Shown piece by piece: positions 21,596 through 30,497 of a stretch of 64,000 nt of DNA. The stretch comes from Pseudomonas paeninsulae (lineage in GTDB: Bacteria > Pseudomonadota > Gammaproteobacteria > Pseudomonadales > Pseudomonadaceae). Each line of letters begins with the position of its first letter. The first letter of the stretch is position 1. Under the pieces are notes generated by a model. It searched no databases. It was not told the DNA's origin and saw only the letters and a list, made by a program, of their open reading frames with translations. The stretch is from positions 5,072,501 through 5,136,500 of the forward strand of contig NZ_CP141799.1 in assembly GCF_035621475.1 (NCBI RefSeq), in the 5' to 3' direction. Both the position numbers and the translations under genes were made by a program.

Positions 21596-23020
21596 ATGAC
21601 CCTCTACGTCAACCTGGCCGAGCAGCTCGGCGCACGCATCGAGCAAGGCTTGTACCGCCCAGGCGACCGCCTGCCCTCGGTGCGCGCCCTCAGCCTTGAG
21701 CACGGCGTCAGCCTGAGCACGGTGCAACAGGCCTATCGCCACCTGGAAGACCGAGGCCTGGCCACACCGAGGCCGAAGTCCGGCTATTTCGTCCCACTTG
21801 CGCGCGAAAAACCGGCGCTGCCGATGGTCAGCCGCACGGCGCAACGGCCGGTAGACGTATCGCAATGGGATCAGGTACTCGAGCTGATCAGCCTGTCGCC
21901 CAGCCGCAGCGACATGCTCCAGCTGGGCCGTGGCCGCCCGGATGTCAGCAGCCCGACGCTCAAACCCCTGCTGCGTTCGCTTTCCCGCCTGGGCCGCAGA
22001 CAGGACCTGAACAGCCTCACCTACGGCTGCATTTATGGTGACCAGGGCCTGCGCGAGCAGGTCTCGCGACTGATGCTCGATTCGGGCTGCCAGATTCCCT
22101 ATCAGGACATCGTGATCACCACGGGTTGCCACGAAGCGTTATCCGCAGCGATCCGCGCGACCTGCCAACCCGGCGACATAGTCGCGGTGGACTCGCCGAG
22201 CTTCCACGGGGTCATGCAGGCGTTGAAAGGGTTCGGCATGAAGGCCCTGGAGTTGCCCACCGACCCGCTCACCGGAATCAGCCTGGAAGCCCTGGAGCTG
22301 GCTCTCGAACAATGGCCGATCAAAGCCATACAGTTGACGCCGACCTGCAACAACCCGCTCGGCTACATCATGCCGGACGCCAACAAACGTGCCCTGCTCG
22401 CCCTGGCGCAACGCTACGACGTGGCAATCATCGAGGACGACGTCTACGGTGAGCTGACCTACAGCTACCCGCGCCCGCGCACCATCAAGTCCTATGATGA
22501 AGACGGCCGCGTGCTGCTCTGCAGCTCCTTTTCCAAGACCCTGGCGCCCGGCCTGCGCATTGGCTGGATCGCCCCCGGGCGCTACCTGGATCGCGTACTG
22601 CACATGAAATACATGGGCACCGGCAGCACCGCGCAGCTGCCGCAACTGGCCCTGGCGGAATACATCGAGGCCGGCCACTACGAGCCGCACTTGCGGCGCA
22701 TGCGCAGCCAGTACGCCCGCGGTCTGGAGCAGATGGTCGACTGGGTCAGTCGTTATTTTCCGCCTGGCACGCGGGTCAGCCGGCCGCAGGGGAGCTTCAT
22801 GCTCTGGGTCGAGCTGGACCCGGGCTTCGACAGCCAACGGCTGAACCGCGAACTGCAACCGCACAAGGTACAAATCGCCCCGGGCAGCATCTTTTCCGCC
22901 GCCGGCAAATACCGCAACTGCCTGCGCCTCAACTACGCGGCCAAGCCCAGCACGGAAATCGAACAAGCGGTGCGTCGGGTCGGCCAGAGCGTCGCCGAGC
23001 TACTGGCGGAGCTGGGCTAG
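21596..23020 (+). CDS. MocR/PdxR-type GntR regulator with aminotransferase domain
   Basis: A 474-residue fusion of a GntR winged helix (about residues 1-70; GDRLPSVRALSLEHGVSLSTVQQAYRHLE) to a fold type I aminotransferase domain (about 105-470). The candidate PLP lysine is in SSFSKTLAPGLRIGW near residue 314. MocR proteins sense PLP or amino compounds and rarely catalyse transamination. It is divergent from the DUF1127 gene and convergent with an MFS gene, their stops overlapping by 4 bp. The regulated genes are unknown; the two neighbours are the first candidates. Confidence 0.9.
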   Translation: MTLYVNLAEQLGARIEQGLYRPGDRLPSVRALSLEHGVSLSTVQQAYRHLEDRGLATPRPKSGYFVPLAREKPALPMVSRTAQRPVDVSQWDQVLELISLSPSRSDMLQLGRGRPDVSSPTLKPLLRSLSRLGRRQDLNSLTYGCIYGDQGLREQVSRLMLDSGCQIPYQDIVITTGCHEALSAAIRATCQPGDIVAVDSPSFHGVMQALKGFGMKALELPTDPLTGISLEALELALEQWPIKAIQLTPTCNNPLGYIMPDANKRALLALAQRYDVAIIEDDVYGELTYSYPRPRTIKSYDEDGRVLLCSSFSKTLAPGLRIGWIAPGRYLDRVLHMKYMGTGSTAQLPQLALAEYIEAGHYEPHLRRMRSQYARGLEQMVDWVSRYFPPGTRVSRPQGSFMLWVELDPGFDSQRLNRELQPHKVQIAPGSIFSAAGKYRNCLRLNYAAKPSTEIEQAVRRVGQSVAELLAELG

Positions 23021-24180
23021 TCGCCGCGCGCCGGCGCGGCCACACCGAACTGGTCATTGGCGCCCTGACCGCGCCAAGCCAGCACCACGAACACGGCGGC
23101 GCCCAGCGCCATCAACAGCGGCAGCGCGTGACCGCTGACCCACTGACCCAGCGCACCGGTAGCCAGCGGACCGATCAGGCAACCGATGCCCCAGAGTTGC
23201 GCCACGTGGGCATTGGCGCGTACCAGCTCATCGTCACGGTAACGTTCGCCGATCAGGATCAGCGACAGGGTGAACAGCCCGCCGGCGCTGGCGCCGAACA
23301 GCACTAGCAGCGGCCAGATTAACGACGTGTGCAGCAACAATGGAATCGCCAGGCTGGCGCACAGCAGAATCCCCCCGCAACCGCGGAACAGGGTGCGCCG
23401 CGACATGCAGTCCGCCAGCAGACCGATCGGCAGTTGCAGGGCGGCGTCGCCGACCACCACCACGCTGACCATGAACAGCGCCACCTCCTGGGTGAAACCC
23501 TGACGCAGGCCGTAGATTGGCAACAGCGTCAGCATCATCGCCTCGAACGCGGCGAACAGCATCACCGCCCAGGCGATGGCCGGCAGCTTGCGGCAGAATG
23601 CCGCCAGGCCACGCCCCGAGGCACTATGGCCGTCCACCCGAGGTGCACCCGTGCGCCCCAGCAGGATCAACGAACCACCGATCAGCAGGCCAACGCCCGC
23701 CCAGAAGCCCAGGTCGGTGCTGGTGCCCAACGCGGTCAGCAGCAGCGGTCCACACAGTTGACTCAACGCATAGCCAGTGCCGTACAGGGCAACCAACCGG
23801 CCGCGCCACTTCTCCACGGCCAGTTGGTTGATCCAGCTTTCGCCGAGGATGAACACCACGGTCAGCGCCATGCCGATCAGCAGGCGCAACAGCAGCCACA
23901 CCGCATAGCTCTGCATCAGCGCCAGCAGCCCCACGGACAGGGCGCCGACCAGCAGGCACAGCTGCATCAGCCGAGTGGTACCGAAGTACGCCGCCAACCG
24001 GCCAGCCAGGGACGCGCCGAGCAAGATGCCCACCGCCGGAGTCGCCGCCATCACGCCGATGGCGAAGGAGTCGTAGCCCCAACTCTCCAGGCGTAGCGAC
24101 ACCAACGGCATGGTCACCCCGAGGGCCAGCCCGATGCTGATGACCGCCGAACAGACCGCGAAATAGGTACCCCAACGCAT
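23017..24180 (-). CDS. MFS transporter (YcaD-like)
   Basis: A 387-residue major facilitator with about twelve hydrophobic segments. The loop 2-3 motif is degenerate (GRLAAYFGTTRLMQ) and the sequence resembles the YcaD/MFS_1 group. The ligand is unknown. It is convergent with the MocR gene. Upstream on its strand lies the terminator of the aldehyde dehydrogenase gene, so it is independently transcribed. Confidence 0.83.
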   Translation of the reverse strand: MRWGTYFAVCSAVISIGLALGVTMPLVSLRLESWGYDSFAIGVMAATPAVGILLGASLAGRLAAYFGTTRLMQLCLLVGALSVGLLALMQSYAVWLLLRLLIGMALTVVFILGESWINQLAVEKWRGRLVALYGTGYALSQLCGPLLLTALGTSTDLGFWAGVGLLIGGSLILLGRTGAPRVDGHSASGRGLAAFCRKLPAIAWAVMLFAAFEAMMLTLLPIYGLRQGFTQEVALFMVSVVVVGDAALQLPIGLLADCMSRRTLFRGCGGILLCASLAIPLLLHTSLIWPLLVLFGASAGGLFTLSLILIGERYRDDELVRANAHVAQLWGIGCLIGPLATGALGQWVSGHALPLLMALGAAVFVVLAWRGQGANDQFGVAAPARGD

Positions 24181-24210
24181 TGCCAGACTCCTTTATGTCG
24201 TGGCCATTCA

Positions 24211-24247
24211 AAACAAAACGGCCGGGTTTCCCAAGGAAACCCGGCCG
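24211..24247 (-). terminator. Strong intrinsic terminator after kauB
   Basis: A perfect 13-bp stem (CGGCCGGGTTTCC with its complement at 24235-24247) with a CAA loop, followed on the minus strand by TTTTGTTTT. It lies 150 bp beyond the kauB stop and just upstream of the MFS gene. Confidence 0.85.
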
Positions 24248-24308
24248 CAGGTTTGGCTCATGAAGAGCCGGCCCCGAAGGGCGGACCTATCCAGCACCGC
24301 GACCTGCA

Positions 24309-24391
24309 GGGTGGACCGGGCGATAATCCGCTTCAGCCCACCACACGCTCGTCGGTACCTCTTGCTCGCGGTGGGCTAAAGCCCAGCCTAG
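24309..24391. repeat. Palindromic dispersed repeat, copy A
   Basis: On the minus strand the unit begins CTAGGCTGGGCTTTAGCCCA and ends with a GGTGGGCTGAAGCGGAT...CGCCCGGTCCACCCT segment. This is the same two-part architecture as the copy at 45302-45378. It lies between kauB and its terminator and contains nested small hairpins (TGGGCT-AA-AGCCCA at 24372-24385). Confidence 0.6.
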
Positions 24392-24398
24392 GTAGCGG

Positions 24399-25892
24399 TT
24401 ACAGCTTGATCCAGGTGGCTTTCAATTCGGTGTACTTGTCGAAGGCGTGCAGCGATTTGTCGCGGCCGTTGCCGGACTGCTTGAAGCCGCCGAATGGCGC
24501 AGTCATGTCGCCGCCGTCGTACTGGTTGACCCACACGCTGCCGGCGCGCAGCGCCTTGGCGGTCAGATGGGCCTTCGACAGGTTGCTGGTCCACACCGCC
24601 GCCGCCAGACCATAAGGTGTGTCGTTGGCGATGGCCACGGCTTCTTCCGCCGAATCGAAGCCGATCACCGAGAGCACCGGACCGAAGATTTCCTCGCGGG
24701 CGATGCGCATGGCATTGCTCACGCCATCGAAAATGGTCGGCTCGACATAGGTGCCGCCGGTTTCTTCCATCACCCGCTTGCCGCCAGCCACCAGCTTGGC
24801 GCCCTCGTCGTGACCGGACTGGATATAGCTCAGCACGTTATTCATCTGAGTGCTGTCGACCAGCGCGCCGACATTGGTCGCCGGATCCAACGGGTTACCC
24901 GGTTTCCAGGTTTTGATCGCCGCGACCACCATCGGCACGAACTTGTCCTTGATCGAGTTCTCCACCAGCAGGCGCGAACCGGCGGTGCAGACTTCACCCT
25001 GATTGAAAGCGATGGCGCCGGCGGCGGCTTCGGCGGCGGCCTGCAAATCCGGGGCATCGGCGAAGACGATGTTCGGGCTCTTGCCGCCAGCTTCCAGCCA
25101 GACGCGCTTCATGTTCGATTCACCGGCGTAAATCATCAGTTGCTTGGCGATCTTGGTCGACCCGGTGAACACCAGGGTATCGACGTCCATGTGCAGGGCC
25201 AGGGCCTTGCCCACGGTGTGGCCGTAACCCGGCAGCACGTTGAACACGCCGGCCGGTATGCCGGCCTCGATGGCCAGTTGGGCCAGGCGGATACCGGTCA
25301 GCGGCGACTTCTCGGAGGGTTTGAGGATCACCGAATTGCCGGTGGACAGCGCCGGACCGAGCTTCCAACAGCTCATCAACAGGGGGAAGTTCCACGGCAC
25401 GATGGCCGCGACCACGCCGATCGGCTCGCGAGTCACCAAGCCCAGCTGGTCATGAGGCGTGGCAGCTACTTCGTCGTAAATCTTGTCGATCGCCTCGCCG
25501 CTCCAGCGGATCGCGTTGGCCGCACTGGAGACGTCGATGCCCAGGGCGTCGCTGATCGGCTTGCCCATGTCGAGGGTTTCCAGCAGCGCCAGCTCTTCGC
25601 CGTGCTGGTCGATCAGCTCGGCGAAACGAATCATCACGGCTTTGCGCGCGACCGGCGCCAGGCGTGACCAGACGCCGGAATTAAATGTACTGCGGGCGTC
25701 CTGCACCGCCAGTTCGGCATCGGCCAGGTCACAACTGGCGACCTCTACCAGCATGCGCCCGTCCACCGGACTGATGCACTCGAAGGTCGCGCCGGACGCT
25801 GCCGCGCGGTATTCACCGTGAATAAAGGCACGGCCTTCGATTTTCAGGGTATTGGCGCGCTGTTCCCAGTCGTCGCGAGTCAGGCTAGTCAT
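24399..25892 (-). CDS. kauB: Aldehyde dehydrogenase KauB/PuuC (aminoaldehyde oxidation)
   Basis: A 497-residue NAD(P)-dependent aldehyde dehydrogenase. The general-base Glu lies in WLEAGGKSPN near residue 268 and the nucleophile Cys in NQGEVCTAGSR near 302; the cofactor loop FTGSTKIAKQ is present. KauB (PauC) oxidises gamma-aminobutyraldehyde, gamma-glutamyl aminoaldehydes and guanidinobutyraldehyde in polyamine and arginine catabolism. The start at 25892 (MTSLTRDDWEQRA) has GAGG upstream and the normal length. It is divergent from an omega-aminotransferase gene. Confidence 0.92.
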   Translation of the reverse strand: MTSLTRDDWEQRANTLKIEGRAFIHGEYRAAASGATFECISPVDGRMLVEVASCDLADAELAVQDARSTFNSGVWSRLAPVARKAVMIRFAELIDQHGEELALLETLDMGKPISDALGIDVSSAANAIRWSGEAIDKIYDEVAATPHDQLGLVTREPIGVVAAIVPWNFPLLMSCWKLGPALSTGNSVILKPSEKSPLTGIRLAQLAIEAGIPAGVFNVLPGYGHTVGKALALHMDVDTLVFTGSTKIAKQLMIYAGESNMKRVWLEAGGKSPNIVFADAPDLQAAAEAAAGAIAFNQGEVCTAGSRLLVENSIKDKFVPMVVAAIKTWKPGNPLDPATNVGALVDSTQMNNVLSYIQSGHDEGAKLVAGGKRVMEETGGTYVEPTIFDGVSNAMRIAREEIFGPVLSVIGFDSAEEAVAIANDTPYGLAAAVWTSNLSKAHLTAKALRAGSVWVNQYDGGDMTAPFGGFKQSGNGRDKSLHAFDKYTELKATWIKL

Positions 25893-26113
25893 TCGAGCAT
25901 CCTCTATCGGTAAAAAGTGCCGCGGAGTCGGCGCGCGCACTGTCAATAATTCTGCAAGGCCTCTAAGGGCCAAATCCTGCGGACAACACTAAACCAGAGG
26001 GCTGCACCTTTTCAATATTTTTTACAAAGAGCGGTAAACCCCCTTGTCATGTTCGTTTTATTAAACATAGACTGCGCGAAATCGCCCCCTGCCCCCTTTC
26101 CTCGCGCGTCCGG
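25893..26113. promoter_or_regulatory. kauB / aminotransferase divergent promoter region
   Basis: This 221-bp A/T-rich gap must hold both promoters. Rightward, TTGTCA near 26044 with a CATAGA element 16 nt later is a possible weak sigma-70 promoter for the aminotransferase gene. No convincing operator dyad was seen. Confidence 0.35.
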
Positions 26114-27460
26114 ATGACCAGTATGACAACCGAAAACAGCTCTCAACCGAACAGAAAAACCAACAGCCTCGACGATTTCTGGATGCCGTTCACCGCTAAT
26201 CGTCAATTCAAGGCCAAGCCGCGCCTACTGGAAAGCGCCGAAGGCATGTACTTCACCACCGACGACGGCCGCAAAGTATTAGACGGCACCGCCGGACTTT
26301 GGTGCTGCAATGCCGGCCACGGCCGTCGGGAAATCACCGAGGCGGTGAGCAAGCAGATTGCCAAACTGGATTTTGCCCCGACCTTCCAGATGGGCCACCC
26401 GCTGCCCTTCGAGCTAGCCAGCCGTCTCGCCGAGATCGCCCCGCCCGGCCTGAACAAGGTGTTCTTCACCAACTCCGGCTCGGAGTCGGTCGACACCGCG
26501 CTGAAGATCGCCCTGGCCTACCAACGTGCCATCGGGCAAAGCAGCCGTACCCGCCTGATCGGCCGCGAACTGGGTTATCACGGCGTCGGTTTCGGTGGCA
26601 TCTCGGTCGGCGGCATGGTCAATAACCGCCGCGCCTTCGCGCTGCAACTGCCCGGCGTCGACCACCTGCCGCACACCTTGGACATCCAGCGCAACGCGTT
26701 CAGTCGCGGCCTGCCGGAATTTGGTATCGACAAGGCCGACGAATTGGAACGCCTGGTAACCCTGCACGGCGCCGAGAACATCGCCGCCGTGATCATCGAG
26801 CCGATGTCCGGCTCGGCCGGGGTGGTGCTGCCGCCGGTGGGTTACCTGCAGCGCCTGCGCGAGATCACCCGCAAGCACGGCATCTTGCTGATCTTCGACG
26901 AAGTGATCAGCGGCTTCGGCCGCGTTGGCCAGGCCTTCGCCGCCCAGCGCTGGGGCGTCACCCCGGACCTCATCACAACGGCCAAGGGCCTGACCAACGG
27001 CGCCATCCCGATGGGCGCGGTATTGGTTGACGAGAAGGTCCATGACGCCTTTATGCAAAGCCCGGACGGCATCGAGCTGTTCCACGGCTATACCTATTCC
27101 GGCCACCCGGTCGCCTGCGCCGCGGCCCTGGCGACGCTGGACATCTACCAGCGCGACAGGTTGTTCGACCGCGCGATCGAGCTGGAAGGCTACTGGCAGG
27201 ACGCCCTGCACAGCCTGCGCGACCTGCCCAACGTGATCGACATCCGCGCCATCGGCCTGGTCGGCGGCGTACAACTGGCGCCGAGCGGCCAAGGCGCCGG
27301 CAAACGCGGCTACCAGGTATTCGAGCAGTGCTTCTATAACGACCTGATGGTGCGGGTAACCGGCGATACCCTGGCCATGTCGCCCCCGCTGATCGTGGAA
27401 AAGGCGCAGATTGATTCCCTGGTGGAGAAACTCGCCGACTCGATCCGCACCGCCCGCTAA
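26114..27460 (+). CDS. Class III omega-aminotransferase (GABA/beta-alanine:pyruvate type)
   Basis: A 448-residue fold type I, class III aminotransferase. The PLP lysine lies in TTAKGLTNGAIPMGAV near residue 290; the Asp contact is in LIFDEVISGFGR. HWMP-like DDFWMPFTANRQF at the N-terminus is characteristic of the omega-amino acid:pyruvate group. It is divergent from kauB and probably transaminates putrescine, GABA or beta-alanine. A second ATG at 26123 is possible. In P. aeruginosa the gene beside kauB is called gabT2; I leave the symbol blank because the substrate is unproven. Confidence 0.88.
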   Translation: MTSMTTENSSQPNRKTNSLDDFWMPFTANRQFKAKPRLLESAEGMYFTTDDGRKVLDGTAGLWCCNAGHGRREITEAVSKQIAKLDFAPTFQMGHPLPFELASRLAEIAPPGLNKVFFTNSGSESVDTALKIALAYQRAIGQSSRTRLIGRELGYHGVGFGGISVGGMVNNRRAFALQLPGVDHLPHTLDIQRNAFSRGLPEFGIDKADELERLVTLHGAENIAAVIIEPMSGSAGVVLPPVGYLQRLREITRKHGILLIFDEVISGFGRVGQAFAAQRWGVTPDLITTAKGLTNGAIPMGAVLVDEKVHDAFMQSPDGIELFHGYTYSGHPVACAAALATLDIYQRDRLFDRAIELEGYWQDALHSLRDLPNVIDIRAIGLVGGVQLAPSGQGAGKRGYQVFEQCFYNDLMVRVTGDTLAMSPPLIVEKAQIDSLVEKLADSIRTAR

Positions 27461-27482
27461 CCGACCCAGTACGGAGCCTCAG

Positions 27483-27848
27483 ATGAATATCCAACAGATC
27501 CTCGACTTCGCCCAAGCCAGCACCGCTACCGAGCACTACCGCCCGGCTCCGGAAAAAATCCTCAAGGGCGACCCCGAGCAAAGCGTGTGCAACCACTATG
27601 GCAGCCCGTGCGGCCAGTTCAACGCAGGCATCTGGGAAGGCGCGGTCGGCCAGTGGACGGTCAACTACAGCGAGCACGAATACTGCGAAATCCTCCAGGG
27701 CGTGTCCGTGCTGCGCGATCAGGACGGCAACGCCAAGACCCTGCGCGCCGGCGACCGCTTCGTCATCCCCGCCGGGTTCGTCGGCACCTGGGAAGTGCTG
27801 GAAACCTGCCGCAAGGTCTACGTGATCTTCGAACCAGCAGCGCACTGA
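27483..27848 (+). CDS. Cupin domain protein
   Basis: A 121-residue single-domain cupin of the AraC-cupin-like (RmlC fold) family. The first motif, YSEHEYCEILQGVSVLRD, lies near residues 62-80 and the second, LRAGDRFVIPAGF, near 89-102. The usual metal histidines are only partly present. It begins 22 bp after the aminotransferase and is probably cotranscribed, ending at a strong terminator. Its role in polyamine use is a guess from context. Confidence 0.82.
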   Translation: MNIQQILDFAQASTATEHYRPAPEKILKGDPEQSVCNHYGSPCGQFNAGIWEGAVGQWTVNYSEHEYCEILQGVSVLRDQDGNAKTLRAGDRFVIPAGFVGTWEVLETCRKVYVIFEPAAH

Positions 27849-27874
27849 CCGGCTCTATTCATGCGTCACCCTTT

Positions 27875-27899
27875 AGCCCGCCGCGTGCGGGCTTTTTTT
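27875..27899 (+). terminator. Intrinsic terminator after the cupin gene
   Basis: AGCCCGC / GCGGGCT stem with loop CGCGT followed by seven T residues, 27 bp after the cupin stop. A canonical rho-independent terminator closing the aminotransferase-cupin unit. Confidence 0.88.
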
Positions 27900-28023
27900 G
27901 CACGCCGTATTAGCCGAACCTGGAGAACGGGCAGGGCGGCGATCCGCTGCAAGCCACAGCGACTAACCTGCTCGACAGATTGACCACAGACATTCCAAGC
28001 CACCGGGAGAAATAGCACGCATG

Positions 28024-28051
28024 AAAAAGCCCGCCATAAGGCGGGCTTTTT
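28024..28051 (-). terminator. Intrinsic terminator after rpmB-rpmG
   Basis: Stem AAAAAGCCCGCC / GGCGGGCTTTTT around an ATAA loop. On the minus strand it ends in a T run, 20 bp beyond the rpmG stop. Its A/T symmetry allows bidirectional action. Confidence 0.88.
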
Positions 28052-28070
28052 CGACAAGAGCCGGGATCAA

Positions 28071-28226
28071 TTACTTGATCTTGGCTTCCTTGTAGTTCAC
28101 GTGCTTACGTACAACCGGATCGAATTTTTTAATTTCGAGTTTGTCCGGGGTGGTGCGTTTGTTCTTGTCGGTGGTGTAGAAGTGGCCGGTACCGGCACTG
28201 GACACCAAACGGATCAATTCGCGCAT
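28071..28226 (-). CDS. rpmG: 50S ribosomal protein L33
   Basis: A 51-residue ribosomal protein translated from the ATG at 28226 ([17 protein letters not shown]) to TAA at 28071. It is Lys-rich, with [17 protein letters not shown] typical of bL33. It has no cysteines, so it is the zinc-free (C-minus) form. rpmB lies 10 bp upstream on the same strand, the universal rpmB-rpmG pair. Confidence 0.97.
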   Translation of the reverse strand: MRELIRLVSSAGTGHFYTTDKNKRTTPDKLEIKKFDPVVRKHVNYKEAKIK

Positions 28227-28236
28227 GAGTTACTCC

Positions 28237-28473
28237 TTAAACCTTTTCGCCGCGAGCACGCAGCTCGGACAGAACGACGTCAATACCACGCTTGTCGATG
28301 CAACGCATGCCCTTGGCAGAGACGCGCAGACGCACGAAACGGTTCTCAGACTCGACCCAGAAGCGGTGATGCTGCAGGTTCGGCAGGAAACGACGACGGG
28401 TTTTGTTGTGTGCGTGGGAAACGTTGTTCCCAGTTACCGGACCCTTACCGGTAACTTGACAGACTTTCGACAT
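28237..28473 (-). CDS. rpmB: 50S ribosomal protein L28
   Basis: A 78-residue bL28 protein with the typical [21 protein letters not shown] opening. It is first in the rpmB-rpmG operon, behind a good promoter at 28621-28649 and a leader hairpin at 28499-28517. Confidence 0.98.
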   Translation of the reverse strand: MSKVCQVTGKGPVTGNNVSHAHNKTRRRFLPNLQHHRFWVESENRFVRLRVSAKGMRCIDKRGIDVVLSELRARGEKV

Positions 28474-28498
28474 GCCTCAGCCCTCTAAAACCACATGC

Positions 28499-28517
28499 CC
28501 AACCCGGCATGGGTTGG
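28499..28517 (-). promoter_or_regulatory. Hairpin in rpmB leader
   Basis: CCAACCC / GGGTTGG arms around GGCAT lie 25 nt before the rpmB start, within the predicted transcript leader. Such a structure near the ribosome site could tune L28 synthesis, but no known leader motif is recognised. Confidence 0.4.
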
Positions 28518-28620
28518 CCGCTTAACTTGAATGTCACTGGCGCTCGGCGCCGCGTATCTCGAGGGTCTTACCAGCTGCACAGCAAAGCGCAAGTACCGGG
28601 CCCCTACAAAAGAGCGCTGC

Positions 28621-28649
28621 TTTATACCAGAAAGCCCAGAGTGCAACAA
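28621..28649 (-). promoter_or_regulatory. Sigma-70 promoter for rpmB-rpmG
   Basis: On the minus strand, TTGTTG is followed by a 17-bp spacer and TATAAA, preceded by TGG (an extended -10). The region after the -10 is GC-rich, as in stringently controlled ribosomal promoters. Predicted leader to rpmB is about 140 nt. Confidence 0.6.
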
Positions 28650-28825
28650 GGCTAAACACACTTTTCAGCCAGCGCGCATGCCGCGAAACATCGGCCTCCA
28701 GGCCGCCAGCACCGGCACCCTACCGCTCGTCGACAAGTCTACTGTTCTGCCAGCGCATTATGCTCTAGGGTGAAACCTTTGTCGGCGTGCCGATGGGCGC
28801 GCACCGCATTATCAAGGAGTTTGTC

Positions 28826-30415
28826 ATGCGCCTCGCCACCCAAACGCTGCTCTTGACCAGCCTGTTGAGTCCGCTATTGGTCCAGGCCGCCACTCTCAGT
28901 GTGTGCACCGAAGCCAGCCCGGACGGCTTCGACGTGGTGCAATACAACTCGCTGACCACCACCAACGCCTCGGCCGATGTATTGATGAACCGCCTGGTGG
29001 AATTCGATGCCGGCAGCGGCCAGTTGCTACCGAGCCTGGCGCAAAGCTGGGAAGTCAGCGAGGACGGCCTGAGCTACAGCTTTGTCTTGCGCGAGGATGT
29101 CGCCTTCCACGAAACCGACTACTTCAGCCCCAGCCGCCCATTAACCGCCGACGACGTATTGTTCAGCTTCCAGCGCATGCTCGACCCGGCCCACCCCTGG
29201 CACAAGGTTGCGCCTAGTGGCTATCCACACGCCCAATCAATGCAACTGCCCAGCCTGATCAAAAGCATCGACAAGCTCGGCGAGCACAGTCTGCGCTTTA
29301 CCCTGAGTCGCCCCGACGCCACCTTCCTCGCCACCCTGAGTATGGGCTTCGCCTCGATCTATTCCGCCGAGTACGCCAACCAACTGCTTGCAGCGGGCAC
29401 TCCAGAGCGGCTCAACAGCCAGCCGATTGGCAGCGGACCCTTCGTCTTCAAGCGCTTCCAGAAAGACGCCACGGTGCGCTATGAGGCCAACCCCGAGTAC
29501 TTTGCCGGCAAGCCTGCGGTAGACAGCCTGGTGTTCGCCATCACCCCGGACGCCAATGTGCGCCTGCAGAAGCTACGCCGTGGCGAATGCCATATCGCCC
29601 TCTCACCCAAGCCGCAGGACGTGGTAGCCAGCGCCGCCGATGCAGATCTGAAGAGCGTGCACACCGCAGCCTTCATGACCGCCTTCGTCGGCATCAACAG
29701 CCAGCATGCTCCACTGGATAAAACCGCCGTGCGCCAAGCGATCAACCTGGCCTTCGACAAGACCAGCTATTTGCAAGCGGTGTTCGAAAACAGCGCCGAG
29801 GCGGCCAACGGCCCCTATCCGCCCAACACCTGGAGCTATGCCGCAGAGCTGCCCGGGTATGCCCATGACCCGGACAAAGCCCGCGCCCTGCTGGCCGAGG
29901 CAGGCCTGCCCGACGGTTTCAAGACCACCATCTGGACCCGCCCCAGTGGCAGCCTGCTCAACCCCAACCCGAGCCTCGGCGCCCAGTTGTTGCAGGCCGA
30001 CCTGGGCAAAGTCGGCATTCAGGCCGAGATCCGCGTGATCGAATGGGGCGAATTGATCCGCCGTGCCAAGGCCGGCGAACACGACCTACTGTTCATGGGC
30101 TGGGCCGGCGACAATGGCGATCCGGACAATTTCCTCACCCCGCAATTCGCCTGCGCCTCGCTCGAATCGGGACTGAACTTCGCCCGCTACTGCGACCCGC
30201 AACTGGACAAGTTGATCGCTGCTGGCAAAACCACCAGCGACCAGGCGCAGCGCAGCCAGATCTATAAGGACGCGCAGCGGATCATCCAGCAGCAGGCGCT
30301 GTGGCTGCCCCTGGCCCACCCGACCGCCTATGCCCTGATCCGCAAGGAAGTCGAGGGCTATCAGGTCAGTCCCTTCGGCCGCCAGGATTTCGCCAAGGTG
30401 CGCCTGGCTCCCTGA
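28826..30415 (+). CDS. Periplasmic dipeptide/oligopeptide-binding protein (SBP_bac_5)
   Basis: A 529-residue solute-binding protein of ABC transporter cluster C (DppA/SapA type). The signal peptide MRLATQTLLLTSLLSPLLVQA is followed by a family fold including SWEVSEDGLSYSFVLREDVAFHE near residue 75 and GSGPFVFKRFQKDATVRYE near 200. The start is set by AAGGAG at 6 nt before ATG 28826. No permease or ATPase genes follow, so it must work with a transporter encoded elsewhere (for example Dpp). Confidence 0.9.
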   Translation: MRLATQTLLLTSLLSPLLVQAATLSVCTEASPDGFDVVQYNSLTTTNASADVLMNRLVEFDAGSGQLLPSLAQSWEVSEDGLSYSFVLREDVAFHETDYFSPSRPLTADDVLFSFQRMLDPAHPWHKVAPSGYPHAQSMQLPSLIKSIDKLGEHSLRFTLSRPDATFLATLSMGFASIYSAEYANQLLAAGTPERLNSQPIGSGPFVFKRFQKDATVRYEANPEYFAGKPAVDSLVFAITPDANVRLQKLRRGECHIALSPKPQDVVASAADADLKSVHTAAFMTAFVGINSQHAPLDKTAVRQAINLAFDKTSYLQAVFENSAEAANGPYPPNTWSYAAELPGYAHDPDKARALLAEAGLPDGFKTTIWTRPSGSLLNPNPSLGAQLLQADLGKVGIQAEIRVIEWGELIRRAKAGEHDLLFMGWAGDNGDPDNFLTPQFACASLESGLNFARYCDPQLDKLIAAGKTTSDQAQRSQIYKDAQRIIQQQALWLPLAHPTAYALIRKEVEGYQVSPFGRQDFAKVRLAP

Positions 30416-30431
30416 CGGCCGCCAAGGTGCC

Positions 30432-30468
30432 GAGCCGCGAAGCAGCCATGCGGGGCTTCGCGGCGCTC
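30432..30468. terminator. GC-rich hairpin between convergent genes
   Basis: CCGCGAAGC (30435-30443) pairs with GCTTCGCGG (30455-30463); flanking bases extend the stem with a bulge. It lies between the convergent peptide-binding protein gene and radC. No T run is present, so it may be a rho-assisted or bidirectional attenuator. Confidence 0.4.
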
Positions 30469-30497
30469 AGCCCCGCGGTGGAGATCCTGTGGCCCAG

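Larger units (their letters stand above)
28474..28825. other. Divergent intergenic region between rpmB and the peptide-binding protein gene
   Basis: A 352-bp gap without a credible gene. It holds the rpmB leader with its hairpin, the rpmB promoter at 28621-28649, and to the right the unlocated promoter of the substrate-binding protein. A TATGCT -10-like element near 28759 lacks a well-spaced -35. Confidence 0.55.
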
